DNA of 64,000 nucleotides from NCBI RefSeq assembly GCF_020329435.1, contig NZ_JAGKJK010000010.1:291239-355238 (forward strand), read 5' to 3'. This DNA comes from Bradyrhizobium hereditatis (GTDB taxonomy: Bacteria > Pseudomonadota > Alphaproteobacteria > Rhizobiales > Xanthobacteraceae). Shown in pieces: positions 49,713 to 58,659 of this stretch; the first letter of the stretch is position 1; every line of letters starts with the position of its first letter. Under the pieces are notes generated by a model. The model saw only the letters and a program-made list of their open reading frames with translations, did no database searches and was not told the DNA's origin. A program made the position numbers and the translations under genes.

Positions 49713-50963
49713 ATGAACGACAGACCGAGCGAGGCCAATCGGCTGCCAGTGACGGTGCTCAGCGGATTTCTGGGCGCAGGGAAGACAACGCTGCTTAATC
49801 GCGTACTGACGAATCGCGAAGGCCTACGTGTTGCGGTCATCGTTAATGACATGAGTCAGGTGAACGTAGACGCGAATCTGGTCCGCAACGGTGGCGCCAA
49901 CCTTTCCCACACGACCGAGTCGCTCGTCGAGCTCAGTAATGGTTGCATATGCTGCACGTTACGTGACGACCTCCTGGTGGAGGTAAGGCGATTGGCCGAA
50001 CAACGGCGATTCGATTATCTTCTGATCGAAGGAACTGGGATTGCTGAACCTCTTCCGATTGCGGCAACGTTCTCATTTCGCGACGAAGCTGGTGTCTCGC
50101 TTTCAGATGTTGCGAGGCTCGACACGATGGTCACCGTCGTAGACGCCCTGAGCCTGCTGGCCAACTACAGCAGTCGCGATCTGCTGCGCGACCGCGGCGA
50201 GTTGCGCGATAGTTACGACCAGCGAACGCTGGTTGATCTTCTGGTTGACCAGATCGAATTTGCTGATGTGGTCGTGATCAACAAGGTTTCAGAAGCGACA
50301 GAGGCGACGCGTGCCGAAATTCGCAAGGTGATCGCCGCACTCAATCCCCAGGCGCGCCAACTCGAGACTGACTTCGGCAAGGTTCCTCTCAGCGCGATTC
50401 TCAACACCGGCCTTTTCGATGAAGCGAAGGCTGCGACACATCCGCTCTGGTATAGAGAACTATACACCCCTGATTCTCATGTGCCGGAGGCCGAGGAGTA
50501 CGGCATCTCCAGTTTCGTTTACAGGGAAAGACGTCCCTTCGATCCCGCAAGGCTCTTGTCTTTTCTCAATAAGCCTTGGCCGGGTGTAATACGTGCCAAA
50601 GGACATTTCTGGCTTGCCACGCGTCCGGATTGGGTGGGTCTTCTCTCCGTTGCCGGGATACAACGTCGGTGCGAGCCCATGGGCTTTTGGTGGGCGACGG
50701 TTCCAAGGCCGAGCTGGCCAAGCCATCCTCAGTTTCAAGAACAGCTCAACAGCCGGTGGGATGGCACCTGGGGCGACCGGCGTCAGGAACTGGTGTTCAT
50801 CGGTTCAGACATGGACGAAGGGTACATCCGAGCCGCGCTGGATGCCTGCCTTGTCCATTCGGAGTTTGGGTTCGATCCGGACAGCTGGCGCAATCTGAGC
50901 GACCCTTTTCCTCCGTGGCAATATCCCGATCACACCAACAATATCGGCGCCTCCCTTCGTTAG
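49713..50963 (+). CDS. CobW/COG0523 family GTPase (metal chaperone)
   Basis: A 416-residue GTPase from the ATG at 49713, with AGGAAG just upstream. Walker A is SGFLGAGKTTLLN; the metal motif is SNGCICCTLRDDL with CxCC; the G-motif LIEGTGIAEPLP and the NK-type guanine motif VVINKVSEATE follow. The C-terminal domain has SFVYRERRPFDPARLLSFLN and GHFWLATRPDWVGLLSVAGI. COG0523 proteins insert or sense metals, often zinc, and some are induced by zinc limitation. No cobalamin genes are near, so a CbiX/CobW role is unlikely. Not fully diagnostic of the metal. Confidence 0.85.
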   Translation: MNDRPSEANRLPVTVLSGFLGAGKTTLLNRVLTNREGLRVAVIVNDMSQVNVDANLVRNGGANLSHTTESLVELSNGCICCTLRDDLLVEVRRLAEQRRFDYLLIEGTGIAEPLPIAATFSFRDEAGVSLSDVARLDTMVTVVDALSLLANYSSRDLLRDRGELRDSYDQRTLVDLLVDQIEFADVVVINKVSEATEATRAEIRKVIAALNPQARQLETDFGKVPLSAILNTGLFDEAKAATHPLWYRELYTPDSHVPEAEEYGISSFVYRERRPFDPARLLSFLNKPWPGVIRAKGHFWLATRPDWVGLLSVAGIQRRCEPMGFWWATVPRPSWPSHPQFQEQLNSRWDGTWGDRRQELVFIGSDMDEGYIRAALDACLVHSEFGFDPDSWRNLSDPFPPWQYPDHTNNIGASLR

Positions 50964-51680
50964 CTGGAGCTCAACGCTTGCCGGCCTAGGTCTCGAGGAG
51001 GCGCTTGGAGCACCGAGCGATTGACGATTCTTGCCCGTCCAACGACAAGGCCACCGTTGCACATGAGCCTCTCGGCCTTCGCAAATGACAACATCCGATC
51101 GTCATCGGCCAACAGCGAACGGATATGAAAACGCTAGTTCCAGCTTGGCGAGCCGCTCATGGTGGCGCGGGAAGCAGGGCCGCTTTTTGAACAATACGCG
51201 CGCCCTCTCCCGAACGCGCTTGTAAATCTCTGGTTGATTTCTCCTTTTCATAACAATCAGGATAGCTATCAAAACCAAACGTTCTTCCGGAATACCTTCT
51301 TGAAAATCAAAGCTATTCACTGACGGGAGCAACTTGGATCGATATCTTGTTAATGGCGAAAACTTGTTACTCGACACGGCGGCAATTTGATATTAAATAT
51401 ATTAATCGGATTAATTTTTCGGTTTAATCGATGGAAATTAAACATTGCTGGCGATCTTAGCAACCATTGCGGATAGTGGCGCGATCGCGGCCGAGCAGCG
51501 GGTCAGGCACAGTTGTTCGCCGACCCAGCATGCGCACTCGTTCAGGATCACTGCAGAGCGCACCATGGCTGTCCAGCGAACCAAGGACGGCCCGTCCATT
51601 AAAGCTGTCGCTTCGGCATCCATTCAGTCATCACGACTGCAACCCGTCATACGTATTCCCCTCTCTCTCGTGAGGATGTC
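50964..51680. other. 717-bp spacer upstream of the giant surface protein, AT-rich inverted repeats
   Basis: An open frame on the minus strand (51102-51251 onward) encodes a small basic peptide (MKRRNQPEIYKRVRERARVL) but has no ribosome site and is not claimed. At 51401-51415 lies ATTAATC-G-GATTAAT, a perfect 7-bp palindrome, and at 51422-51443 GTTTAAT-N8-ATTAAAC, both in a strongly AT-rich stretch about 240-280 bases before the giant gene. These are candidate sites for a MucR/Ros- or H-NS-like regulator, or an UP element. Confidence 0.4.
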
Positions 51681-54600
51681 ATGAGGTCCTTCTACGAAGA
51701 TTCCGGTTTGGGCCGTATTGCTCTCGGTTTGCAGACCTGGCCACGCACTCTCCTGCGAGGAACTGCCCGCGCATCCGATTTGGACATTGAAAGCGAGTTG
51801 CTGCTCGCCGCGCGGAAGGGGTGGGAAGGTCTGGGCATGAGCGGCTTAGGTGTCGCCGCCTCGACTTTCACTCAAATCGCCGAGGCACGCTTTGCAGGGT
51901 TGACGGCGAAAGTCCGAGCACCCGGCTCTGCTGCAGCCGAGCCAGCAATGCCAGATCCCGTTGTGCTCCTGGGCAGCGTCCCTTCCGCGGCGTTGCCCCC
52001 AAGTATCGTTGGGTCATCTGCGCCCCCTCCGGCGGTCGCCGCCATTTGTGGCTGCGGCTACTTCCTTGCTCCAACACGGGTGCTCGACCAGCTGGCGGCC
52101 AATGCCGCACATGCGCATTTGAGCGGCCAGCTGAATGATAGCCGAGTGTCAGGCGCAGCAGATTTCCTGCTGACCGGCAAAGCCGGGATCATGGGAGCGT
52201 CGGTTAGCGCGGAGATGTCGTTACAGAACGTTGCGCCAATCAAAGATTGGGCGTTGGTAGGAGGCAGCCAGACTAATCCCGTGACTGGGAACGGCGAACT
52301 CGGTGTTCTGTCGGGTTCGGTTACAACTGCAAAAGTTTCCAGTCCAACTCCGACGGCATCGCCCAATCTCGCGGCCGCCGCGGCGACATCCACAAACCCG
52401 ATCGTTCTTGAGAATCAGAAGCAGGGCACCCCCCAAAGTGTGTGGGATATCGACGGCGCCGGCAGCTCGAATATCGAAGGTTTTGCCACCGACATCAGCG
52501 TCAATGTTGGCAACCGGGTTGATTTCAAGATCAATACGAACTCATCGAACTATCGAATCGAGATTTATCGCCTCGGCTACTATGGCGGCATGGGTGCCCG
52601 ACTTGTCACAACCATCCAGCACACCGGCGTGCAAAACCAGCCTGCGCCGCTGCGTGACGCGACGACCGGCCTGGTCGATGCCGGCAATTGGTCCGTCTCC
52701 GCATCCTGGGACATCCCGGCGGATGCAGTGTCCGGCGTCTACATTGCAAAGCTGGTGCGTCAGGACGGCGTCGAAGGCGCCAATCATATCCCCTTCATCG
52801 TAAGGGACGACAGCAGCACCAGTGACATCATCTTCCAAACTTCGGACACGACCTGGCAGGCTTATAACGGCTGGGGTGGTGCAAATTTCTATGGCGGCAA
52901 CGGTCCGGCAACGGGTCAAGGCGCAGGACGCGCGTATGCGGTGAGTTACAACCGTCCCATTGCTACCCGCGGGGGAATCGGACAGGCCTCAGGTCCACAA
53001 GACTATTTGTTCGGCGCTGAGTACGCAGCAATCTACTGGCTGGAGCAAAACGGCTACGACGTCTCCTACATGGCGGGCGTTGATGCTGACCGTTACGGCA
53101 GCTTGCTTCTTAACCACAAAATGTATCTCGACGTTGGTCACGACGAATACTGGTCGGGACAACAACGCGCCAATGTCCAGGCGGCCCGCGATGCCGGCGT
53201 GAATCTGGCATTCTGGAGCGGCAACGAGATGTATTGGCGCACGCGCTGGGGCAACAGCATAAGCAGCGACGCCACCGCCTACCGCACTTTGATCTCCTAC
53301 AAGGAGACGTGGTCACCGTCAGCGTCGATCGATCCAAGCAATGAGTGGACCGGCACCTTCCGTGATCCGCGCCTCAGCCCGCCGGCTGTCGGCGGTGGTA
53401 TTCCGGAGAATGCCTTGATCGGCCAGATGTTCCAGGTCGACGATGTCGGCGTCAACCAACCCGATGCTCTGCAGGCAATCACGATTCCCTACGACGACGC
53501 CAACCTGCGCTTCTGGCGCAATACCAGCGTTGCCAATCTTCAGCCGGGGCAGACAGCGACGCTGACCAAGAATTATCTCGGCTATGAGTGGGATGAAGCG
53601 CCCGACAACGGGTTCGATCCGGCCGGCCTAGTCCGGCTCTCCTCGACAACGCTTCCAGTCAGTACCTATCTACTCGACTACGGCAACACAGTCGGAAATG
53701 GCATCTCAACACATAATCTGACCCTCTATCGCGCGCCGAGCGGCGCATTGGTCTTCGGAGCCGGAACAGTCTACTGGTCGTGGGGCCTGAGCGACAATCA
53801 TGACCTGCAACCAACTCCCAGCGATCCGCGCGTGCAACAGGCGATGGTCAACCTTCTGGCCGACATGGGCATTCAGCCGGCAACGCTGCAGTCGGGGCTG
53901 GTTGCCGCGACCGCCTCAACCGATACCACCGCTCCCACCTCCACAATCAATCCGATCGCAAGCTTCACCGCGCAAAGTACGGTCACGATTTCCGGCACCG
54001 CATCGGACCTCGGCGGTGGCGTGATCGGCGCCGTGGAAGTGTCAACAGATGGCGGATTGACTTGGTATAATGCAATCGGTGACGAGAACTGGACCTACAC
54101 CTGGTCGCCGCAGGTCGCAGGCACCTACACTATCAAGAGCCGCGCGGTTGATGATTCCATCAATCTGGAAACGCCTTCAGCGGGCCGTACTGTAGTCGTC
54201 ACCGCTCCGTCTTACATTACGCTTTTCTCGGGCTCGGCCACTCCTGCTATCGTCAACGCCACGGATTCAAGCGCTGTCGAGCTGGGTGTGAAATTTCAAA
54301 CCTCGGTGGCCGGCACCGTAAGCGGGATCCGCTTCTACAAGAGCAGCCAGGATACGGGCACCCACACCGGCGAACTTTGGACCAGCACAGGTACCTTGTT
54401 GGCGACCGCCACCTTCACAAACGAGACTGCATCCGGCTGGCAGAGTGTGACCTTCTCCAATCCGGTCACACTGACACCGAACACTACTTATGTCGCTTCC
54501 TATCACACGAATGTGGGCCACTACTCCGTCAGCCCTGACTATTTCACGAGCAATGTGACAAGCGGTCCACTGACTGCTTTCGCCAATGGCAATGGCGTCT

Positions 54601-57374
54601 ACACTTACAGTAGCAACCGGGCGTTCCCGACAAACACGTTTTCGGGCGAGAATTACTGGGTTGACGTCATGTTCAATCCGTCTACCGCCAATGGCGTGCC
54701 GGTGGCCGCGAACGACGTGGGGCCAACCATCGCACAGAATTTGGCCGCGACGATAGCGGCAGCGTCCCTGACCAGCAACGACAGCGATCCCGATGGCGAT
54801 GCATTGAGTGTCATCGGGGTGAGCGCACCAACGCACGGCACCGTCGTACTCAATACCCAACCCAATCCGCAGAACAATACCATCACGTTCACGCCTGATT
54901 CCGGCTATACCGGCCCGGCCAGTTTCAGCTACACGGTTTCGGACGGACGCGGCGGGACCGCTACGGCCAACGTTAACTTCACGGTAGTACCAGCCGGAGC
55001 GGCCCCGGTTAGCCTGTTCAGTGCGTCAAGTACACCCGCACAGACCAGCCTTAATGACGGGCAACAGCTCGAGGTCGGAGTGAAGTTCACCTCGTCCGTA
55101 GCCGGGCAGATTACGGCTCTCAAATTCTACCGCAGCGCCAGCGACACCGGCAGCGACCTCGTTAATCTCTGGACGGCAACAGGCACTCTTTTAGGCAGCG
55201 CGACGTTTACCAATACGGCAGCCAGCGGCTGGCAGACGGTGAACCTGCCGTCCGCGGTTTCTATCGCCGCCAACACCACCTACGTTGCTTCCTACCACAC
55301 GACCGGTGCCTATGTGGCGACCAACAATTACTTCACAACGGCCGTCACAAACGGTCCTTTGACCGCCCCCTCCACGACGACGATCGCCGGCGGCAACGGG
55401 GTGTATTCATATGGCGGCACCAGCACGACCGGCATCTTCCCGACCAGCACCTTTGGCGCCGCAAATTATTGGGTCGATGTGGTATTCACGCCGACCAGCA
55501 TCAACCAGCCGCCGGTTGCCAACAATGATAGCGGTTACACCACCACGCAGAACACCGCGCTGGCGGTTGCGGCCGCGGCGCTGCTCGCCAACGACACCGA
55601 TCCGGACGGCGGCACACTGACGGTCACGGGCGCGAGCGGCGCTGTCAACGGCACCGTCAGCTTCAACGCCCAGACCAACGTCGTCACCTTCACGCCGACT
55701 AGCGGCTACACCGGCGCCGCGTCCTTCAACTACGCGATCGCCGACGGACAGGGCGGCACCGCCACTGCAACGGTCAGTCTGACCGTCAATGCGGCAGCCA
55801 ACCAGCCGCCAGTTGCAAATAACGATAGCGGCTATAGCGCCACACAGAATACGGCTCTGACCATTGCCGCATCGGCTCTGCTTGCCAACGACACCGACCC
55901 GAATGGCGATCCACTGACCATCACGGGCGTGAGCGCTCCTGTCAACGGCACCGTCAGCTTCAACGCCCAGACCAATGTCGTCACCTTCACGCCGACTACC
56001 GGCTACACCGGTCCCGCATCCTTCAGCTATTCCATCTCGGACGGCCGTGGTGGCGCCGCAACGGCAACGGCAAGTTTGACAGTGAACACGCCGACGGTGA
56101 GCTTGTTCTCGAGTTCGGACACGCCGGCGGTTCTCTCGGACCTAGACACCTCCCAGGTCAATCTCGGCGTGCAGTTCACATCCTCCTCCGCCGGCAGCAT
56201 TACCGGCATCAAGTACTATAAGGGACCAAATGATACCGGCACCCACACCGGCTCGCTGTGGAGCAGCACGGGTACCCTGCTCGCGACCGCGACCTTCACC
56301 AACGAAACAGCGAGCGGCTGGCAGACGGTGACATTCAGCAACCCGGTATCAATCACCGCCGGAACTACCTACGTTGCAAGCTACCACAGCAATGGCCGCT
56401 ACGCGTACACCAGCAACTACTTCACCACTGCGCACGTCAACGGACCGCTCACGGCACCCGCCGCCAACAATGGCGTCTACACCTACGGCACGGGCAACCT
56501 GTTCCCGACAAGCACCTTCAGCGCCACCAACTACTGGGTGGATGTGCTATTTAGCCCCGCGAGCGGCGGTGCCAACCAAGCGCCGGTCGCAGCGAACGAC
56601 TCCGGATTCAGCGTCACTCAAGGCTCCACGATCACGATCGCAGCGTCGGCGCTGCTCGCCAACGACACCGATCCGAACGGCGATAACCTGACGATCACCG
56701 GCGTAAGCACTGGAGCCAACTCCAACGGCACCGCGAGCTTCAACGCCCAGACCAACACCGTCACCTTCACACCCAATTCCGGCTATACAGGCCCGGCGTC
56801 GTTCACGTATGCCATCTCTGACGGCCGGGGCGGAACGGCGAGCGCCTCCGCCTCTCTGACTGTCAATGCAGCATCTGCGAGCATCGTAAGCTTGTTCAGC
56901 TCCAACCCGACGCCAAGCATCGTGTCGGTCAACGATCCAAACTCGGTGGAGCTTGGCCTTAAATTCCAGGCGTCCAGCAACGGCGACGTCACAGGGTTAC
57001 GCTTCTACAAGGGTCCCTCGAACACCGGTACCCATGTCGCGCATCTCTGGACCAGCACCGGCACCCTGCTCGCCACCGCCACCTTCACCAACGAAACGGC
57101 AAGCGGCTGGCAGCAGGTGGACTTCGCCACACCGGTGACGATCACGGCAGGGACAACGTATGTTGCGTCCTATCACACATCCGGAAACTACGCCGCCGAT
57201 CCTGGCCTGTTTAACTCGGCAGTTAGCAACGGACCGCTGACTGCACCATCGTCTGCTACAAGTGGAGGGAACGGCGTATACGCTTATGGATCAGGCGCCC
57301 TTTTCCCGACGAATACCTACAACTCCACGAGTTACGGCGTCGACGTTCTGTTCCGTCCGCAACTTGTGGCCTGA
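51681..57374 (+). CDS. 1,897-residue surface/secreted protein: dimethylformamidase-like domain plus DUF4082 and cadherin-like repeats
   Basis: Start ATG 51681 with GAGG 5 bases upstream. Residues 1-235 are a unique, Ala/Pro-rich region without a signal peptide. Residues about 240-735 match the N,N-dimethylformamidase large-subunit type (NYRIEIYRLGYYGGMGARLV; IIFQTSDTTWQAYNGWGGAN; LDVGHDEYWSGQQRANVQAA). Residues 747-840 are an Ig-like unit. Then four DUF4082 units (SLFSxxxTP...GLRFYKGP; about 848, 1110, 1472 and 1735) alternate with four cadherin/tandem-95 repeats (PVANNDSGY...LLANDTDP). Such proteins are exported by type I systems, and the exporter is encoded 4 kb away. It may bind the surface or a host, but substrate and function are unknown. 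Confidence 0.8.
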   Translation: MRSFYEDSGLGRIALGLQTWPRTLLRGTARASDLDIESELLLAARKGWEGLGMSGLGVAASTFTQIAEARFAGLTAKVRAPGSAAAEPAMPDPVVLLGSVPSAALPPSIVGSSAPPPAVAAICGCGYFLAPTRVLDQLAANAAHAHLSGQLNDSRVSGAADFLLTGKAGIMGASVSAEMSLQNVAPIKDWALVGGSQTNPVTGNGELGVLSGSVTTAKVSSPTPTASPNLAAAAATSTNPIVLENQKQGTPQSVWDIDGAGSSNIEGFATDISVNVGNRVDFKINTNSSNYRIEIYRLGYYGGMGARLVTTIQHTGVQNQPAPLRDATTGLVDAGNWSVSASWDIPADAVSGVYIAKLVRQDGVEGANHIPFIVRDDSSTSDIIFQTSDTTWQAYNGWGGANFYGGNGPATGQGAGRAYAVSYNRPIATRGGIGQASGPQDYLFGAEYAAIYWLEQNGYDVSYMAGVDADRYGSLLLNHKMYLDVGHDEYWSGQQRANVQAARDAGVNLAFWSGNEMYWRTRWGNSISSDATAYRTLISYKETWSPSASIDPSNEWTGTFRDPRLSPPAVGGGIPENALIGQMFQVDDVGVNQPDALQAITIPYDDANLRFWRNTSVANLQPGQTATLTKNYLGYEWDEAPDNGFDPAGLVRLSSTTLPVSTYLLDYGNTVGNGISTHNLTLYRAPSGALVFGAGTVYWSWGLSDNHDLQPTPSDPRVQQAMVNLLADMGIQPATLQSGLVAATASTDTTAPTSTINPIASFTAQSTVTISGTASDLGGGVIGAVEVSTDGGLTWYNAIGDENWTYTWSPQVAGTYTIKSRAVDDSINLETPSAGRTVVVTAPSYITLFSGSATPAIVNATDSSAVELGVKFQTSVAGTVSGIRFYKSSQDTGTHTGELWTSTGTLLATATFTNETASGWQSVTFSNPVTLTPNTTYVASYHTNVGHYSVSPDYFTSNVTSGPLTAFANGNGVYTYSSNRAFPTNTFSGENYWVDVMFNPSTANGVPVAANDVGPTIAQNLAATIAAASLTSNDSDPDGDALSVIGVSAPTHGTVVLNTQPNPQNNTITFTPDSGYTGPASFSYTVSDGRGGTATANVNFTVVPAGAAPVSLFSASSTPAQTSLNDGQQLEVGVKFTSSVAGQITALKFYRSASDTGSDLVNLWTATGTLLGSATFTNTAASGWQTVNLPSAVSIAANTTYVASYHTTGAYVATNNYFTTAVTNGPLTAPSTTTIAGGNGVYSYGGTSTTGIFPTSTFGAANYWVDVVFTPTSINQPPVANNDSGYTTTQNTALAVAAAALLANDTDPDGGTLTVTGASGAVNGTVSFNAQTNVVTFTPTSGYTGAASFNYAIADGQGGTATATVSLTVNAAANQPPVANNDSGYSATQNTALTIAASALLANDTDPNGDPLTITGVSAPVNGTVSFNAQTNVVTFTPTTGYTGPASFSYSISDGRGGAATATASLTVNTPTVSLFSSSDTPAVLSDLDTSQVNLGVQFTSSSAGSITGIKYYKGPNDTGTHTGSLWSSTGTLLATATFTNETASGWQTVTFSNPVSITAGTTYVASYHSNGRYAYTSNYFTTAHVNGPLTAPAANNGVYTYGTGNLFPTSTFSATNYWVDVLFSPASGGANQAPVAANDSGFSVTQGSTITIAASALLANDTDPNGDNLTITGVSTGANSNGTASFNAQTNTVTFTPNSGYTGPASFTYAISDGRGGTASASASLTVNAASASIVSLFSSNPTPSIVSVNDPNSVELGLKFQASSNGDVTGLRFYKGPSNTGTHVAHLWTSTGTLLATATFTNETASGWQQVDFATPVTITAGTTYVASYHTSGNYAADPGLFNSAVSNGPLTAPSSATSGGNGVYAYGSGALFPTNTYNSTSYGVDVLFRPQLVA
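55644..55998 (+). repeat. near-identical nucleotide repeat inside the giant gene
   Basis: A stretch of about 55 bases beginning GTCAACGGCACCGTCAGCTT at 55644 recurs at 55941, 297 bases (99 codons) later, with only one or two changes. It codes for the NGTVSFNAQTNVVTFTPT part of two successive tandem-95 repeats. The identity at DNA level, not only protein level, indicates recent duplication or gene conversion. Confidence 0.7.
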
Positions 57375-57506
57375 GAAGGAGAATTTGCTTGCTTCACCGG
57401 AGCCTCAGCGATTTGGACTTAGTCCTCGATCGCCGGCTCCGAGGGCACCTCGCTGCGGAACAGAATGTCAGATCGACGGATTGCTGCCCAACATTAAGGA
57501 ATTAGT

Positions 57507-58094
57507 TCATTCGTCGGGCCGTTCGGGTTTCGGCAGAGAGGCTTCAATGCCGTAAAGTCGGGCAGGAGAGCCGAAGGCCTTAGCCCCTGGGGGGATATCC
57601 CGATTGACCAGCGAGTTTGCGCCGATCACCGCTCTGTCTCCTACCGTGACCCCCATCTGAATGATAGCATTTGGGCCGATGTAGACCCCGTGACCGATTT
57701 TTGTCGGCGCGTAGTCGATCGGCTTGGCTCCAAGCGAGGTCGAGCGATTCACGGTGTTGTGCGTGTAGATCTGAACACCGGCGGAAATGGAGCACCAATT
57801 GCCGATCTCAAGACCCCCACCCGATCCATCCAGAATGCAGCCCGGGCCGATCCAAGTATTTCGACCAACGATGACGTCACTCAGAACGAGCACATTATCA
57901 TACATTGTCGTGCCCTCTCCGAACCCATAAGCAGCAGCGTTGTCATGGCGCTCGGAAAGCAAATCCCCGATCGGCACTCTTCGATTGAACTGTCGCTTCT
58001 TGCGAGCTGCAAGAAGTTGAAAAAAGCGCCGACAGAGTGCCAACCATTCGTCAGCCTGTTCTTCGGTAATTCGATGATCAAACTTTGAGTCCAT
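57507..58094 (-). CDS. hexapeptide-repeat acyltransferase
   Basis: A 195-residue left-handed beta-helix enzyme of the maltose/galactoside acetyltransferase group. Hexapeptide repeats run from about residue 65 to 175: VIVGRNTWIGPGCILDGSGG, IGNWCSISAGVQIYTHNTVN with the catalytic His, then KIGHGVYIGPNAIIQMGVTV and VIGANSLVNRDIPPGAKAFG. It probably transfers acetyl from acetyl-CoA to a sugar or surface polymer. Located between the giant surface protein and the secretion genes, it may modify an extracellular glycan. Start MDSKFDHR at 58094 is the only good one. Confidence 0.85.
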   Translation of the reverse strand: MDSKFDHRITEEQADEWLALCRRFFQLLAARKKRQFNRRVPIGDLLSERHDNAAAYGFGEGTTMYDNVLVLSDVIVGRNTWIGPGCILDGSGGGLEIGNWCSISAGVQIYTHNTVNRSTSLGAKPIDYAPTKIGHGVYIGPNAIIQMGVTVGDRAVIGANSLVNRDIPPGAKAFGSPARLYGIEASLPKPERPDE

Positions 58095-58659
58095 TGGGCT
58101 TCTGCGCTCTCCCGCCTACGCATGAATAGGATCTCGACCTGAAACTACGCGCTCTGACATGTCATGGGAATGGCGAAGTTGCCGGTCGTTGCGCTCGGCG
58201 TTATGAAGAATCCGTCTTCCTGCGTGTCCTTAACCGGCCAGCGCTTCCCGAACGTGCGGCAGCCTTCCACTCAGGGATGCTTTTCAAGCCCGAACTTCCC
58301 AAGGAAATAGCTCTACGGCTTCGGCGTTCGTGGATTCAACAACCTCGCAGCCAAAAACGGGACGAGCTTCTCGGTGATCCTTTGCCGGTCAACAAGTGTC
58401 TCGGGACCGATCGCGCGTCGGAATACAGACGCAGTGTATGGATGCCGCTACGCGGCACCTTTGCACACTACTTGGGCCGGACTTTGTTGTTGCGGGCACC
58501 AGGAGGGCTTGCCTGTCCCAAGTGACCTGGTCGAACAACCAGCGAACCACGTCCAAATACCTCCAATTTAATGCAAGATATTATATTGCCACCACTTTCT
58601 CGACAAGTTATATTTAAATATATTATATTGGTATTTAAAATAAAGAGCTCGTCTAATTT
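58095..58659. other. 565-bp spacer, AT-rich promoter region at its right end
   Basis: A long open frame without a good start (containing RYEESVFLRVLNRPALPERA and LRRSWIQQPRSQKRDELLGD) runs through 58141-58525 on the plus strand. The amino-acid pattern looks gene-like, so it may be a decayed or unusual gene, but I cannot identify it. From 58560 to 58660 the sequence is strongly AT rich (TTATATTTAAATATATTATA) and is probably the promoter of the phosphatase gene. Confidence 0.4.

Noticed and set aside
51102..51377. Basic 91-residue frame on the minus strand
   Set aside because: It lacks a ribosome site and a known motif; kept only as a note in the spacer entry.
51445..51684. Plus-strand frame overlapping the start of the giant gene
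   Set aside because: The giant gene has a clear GAGG-ATG start; the short frame has no support.
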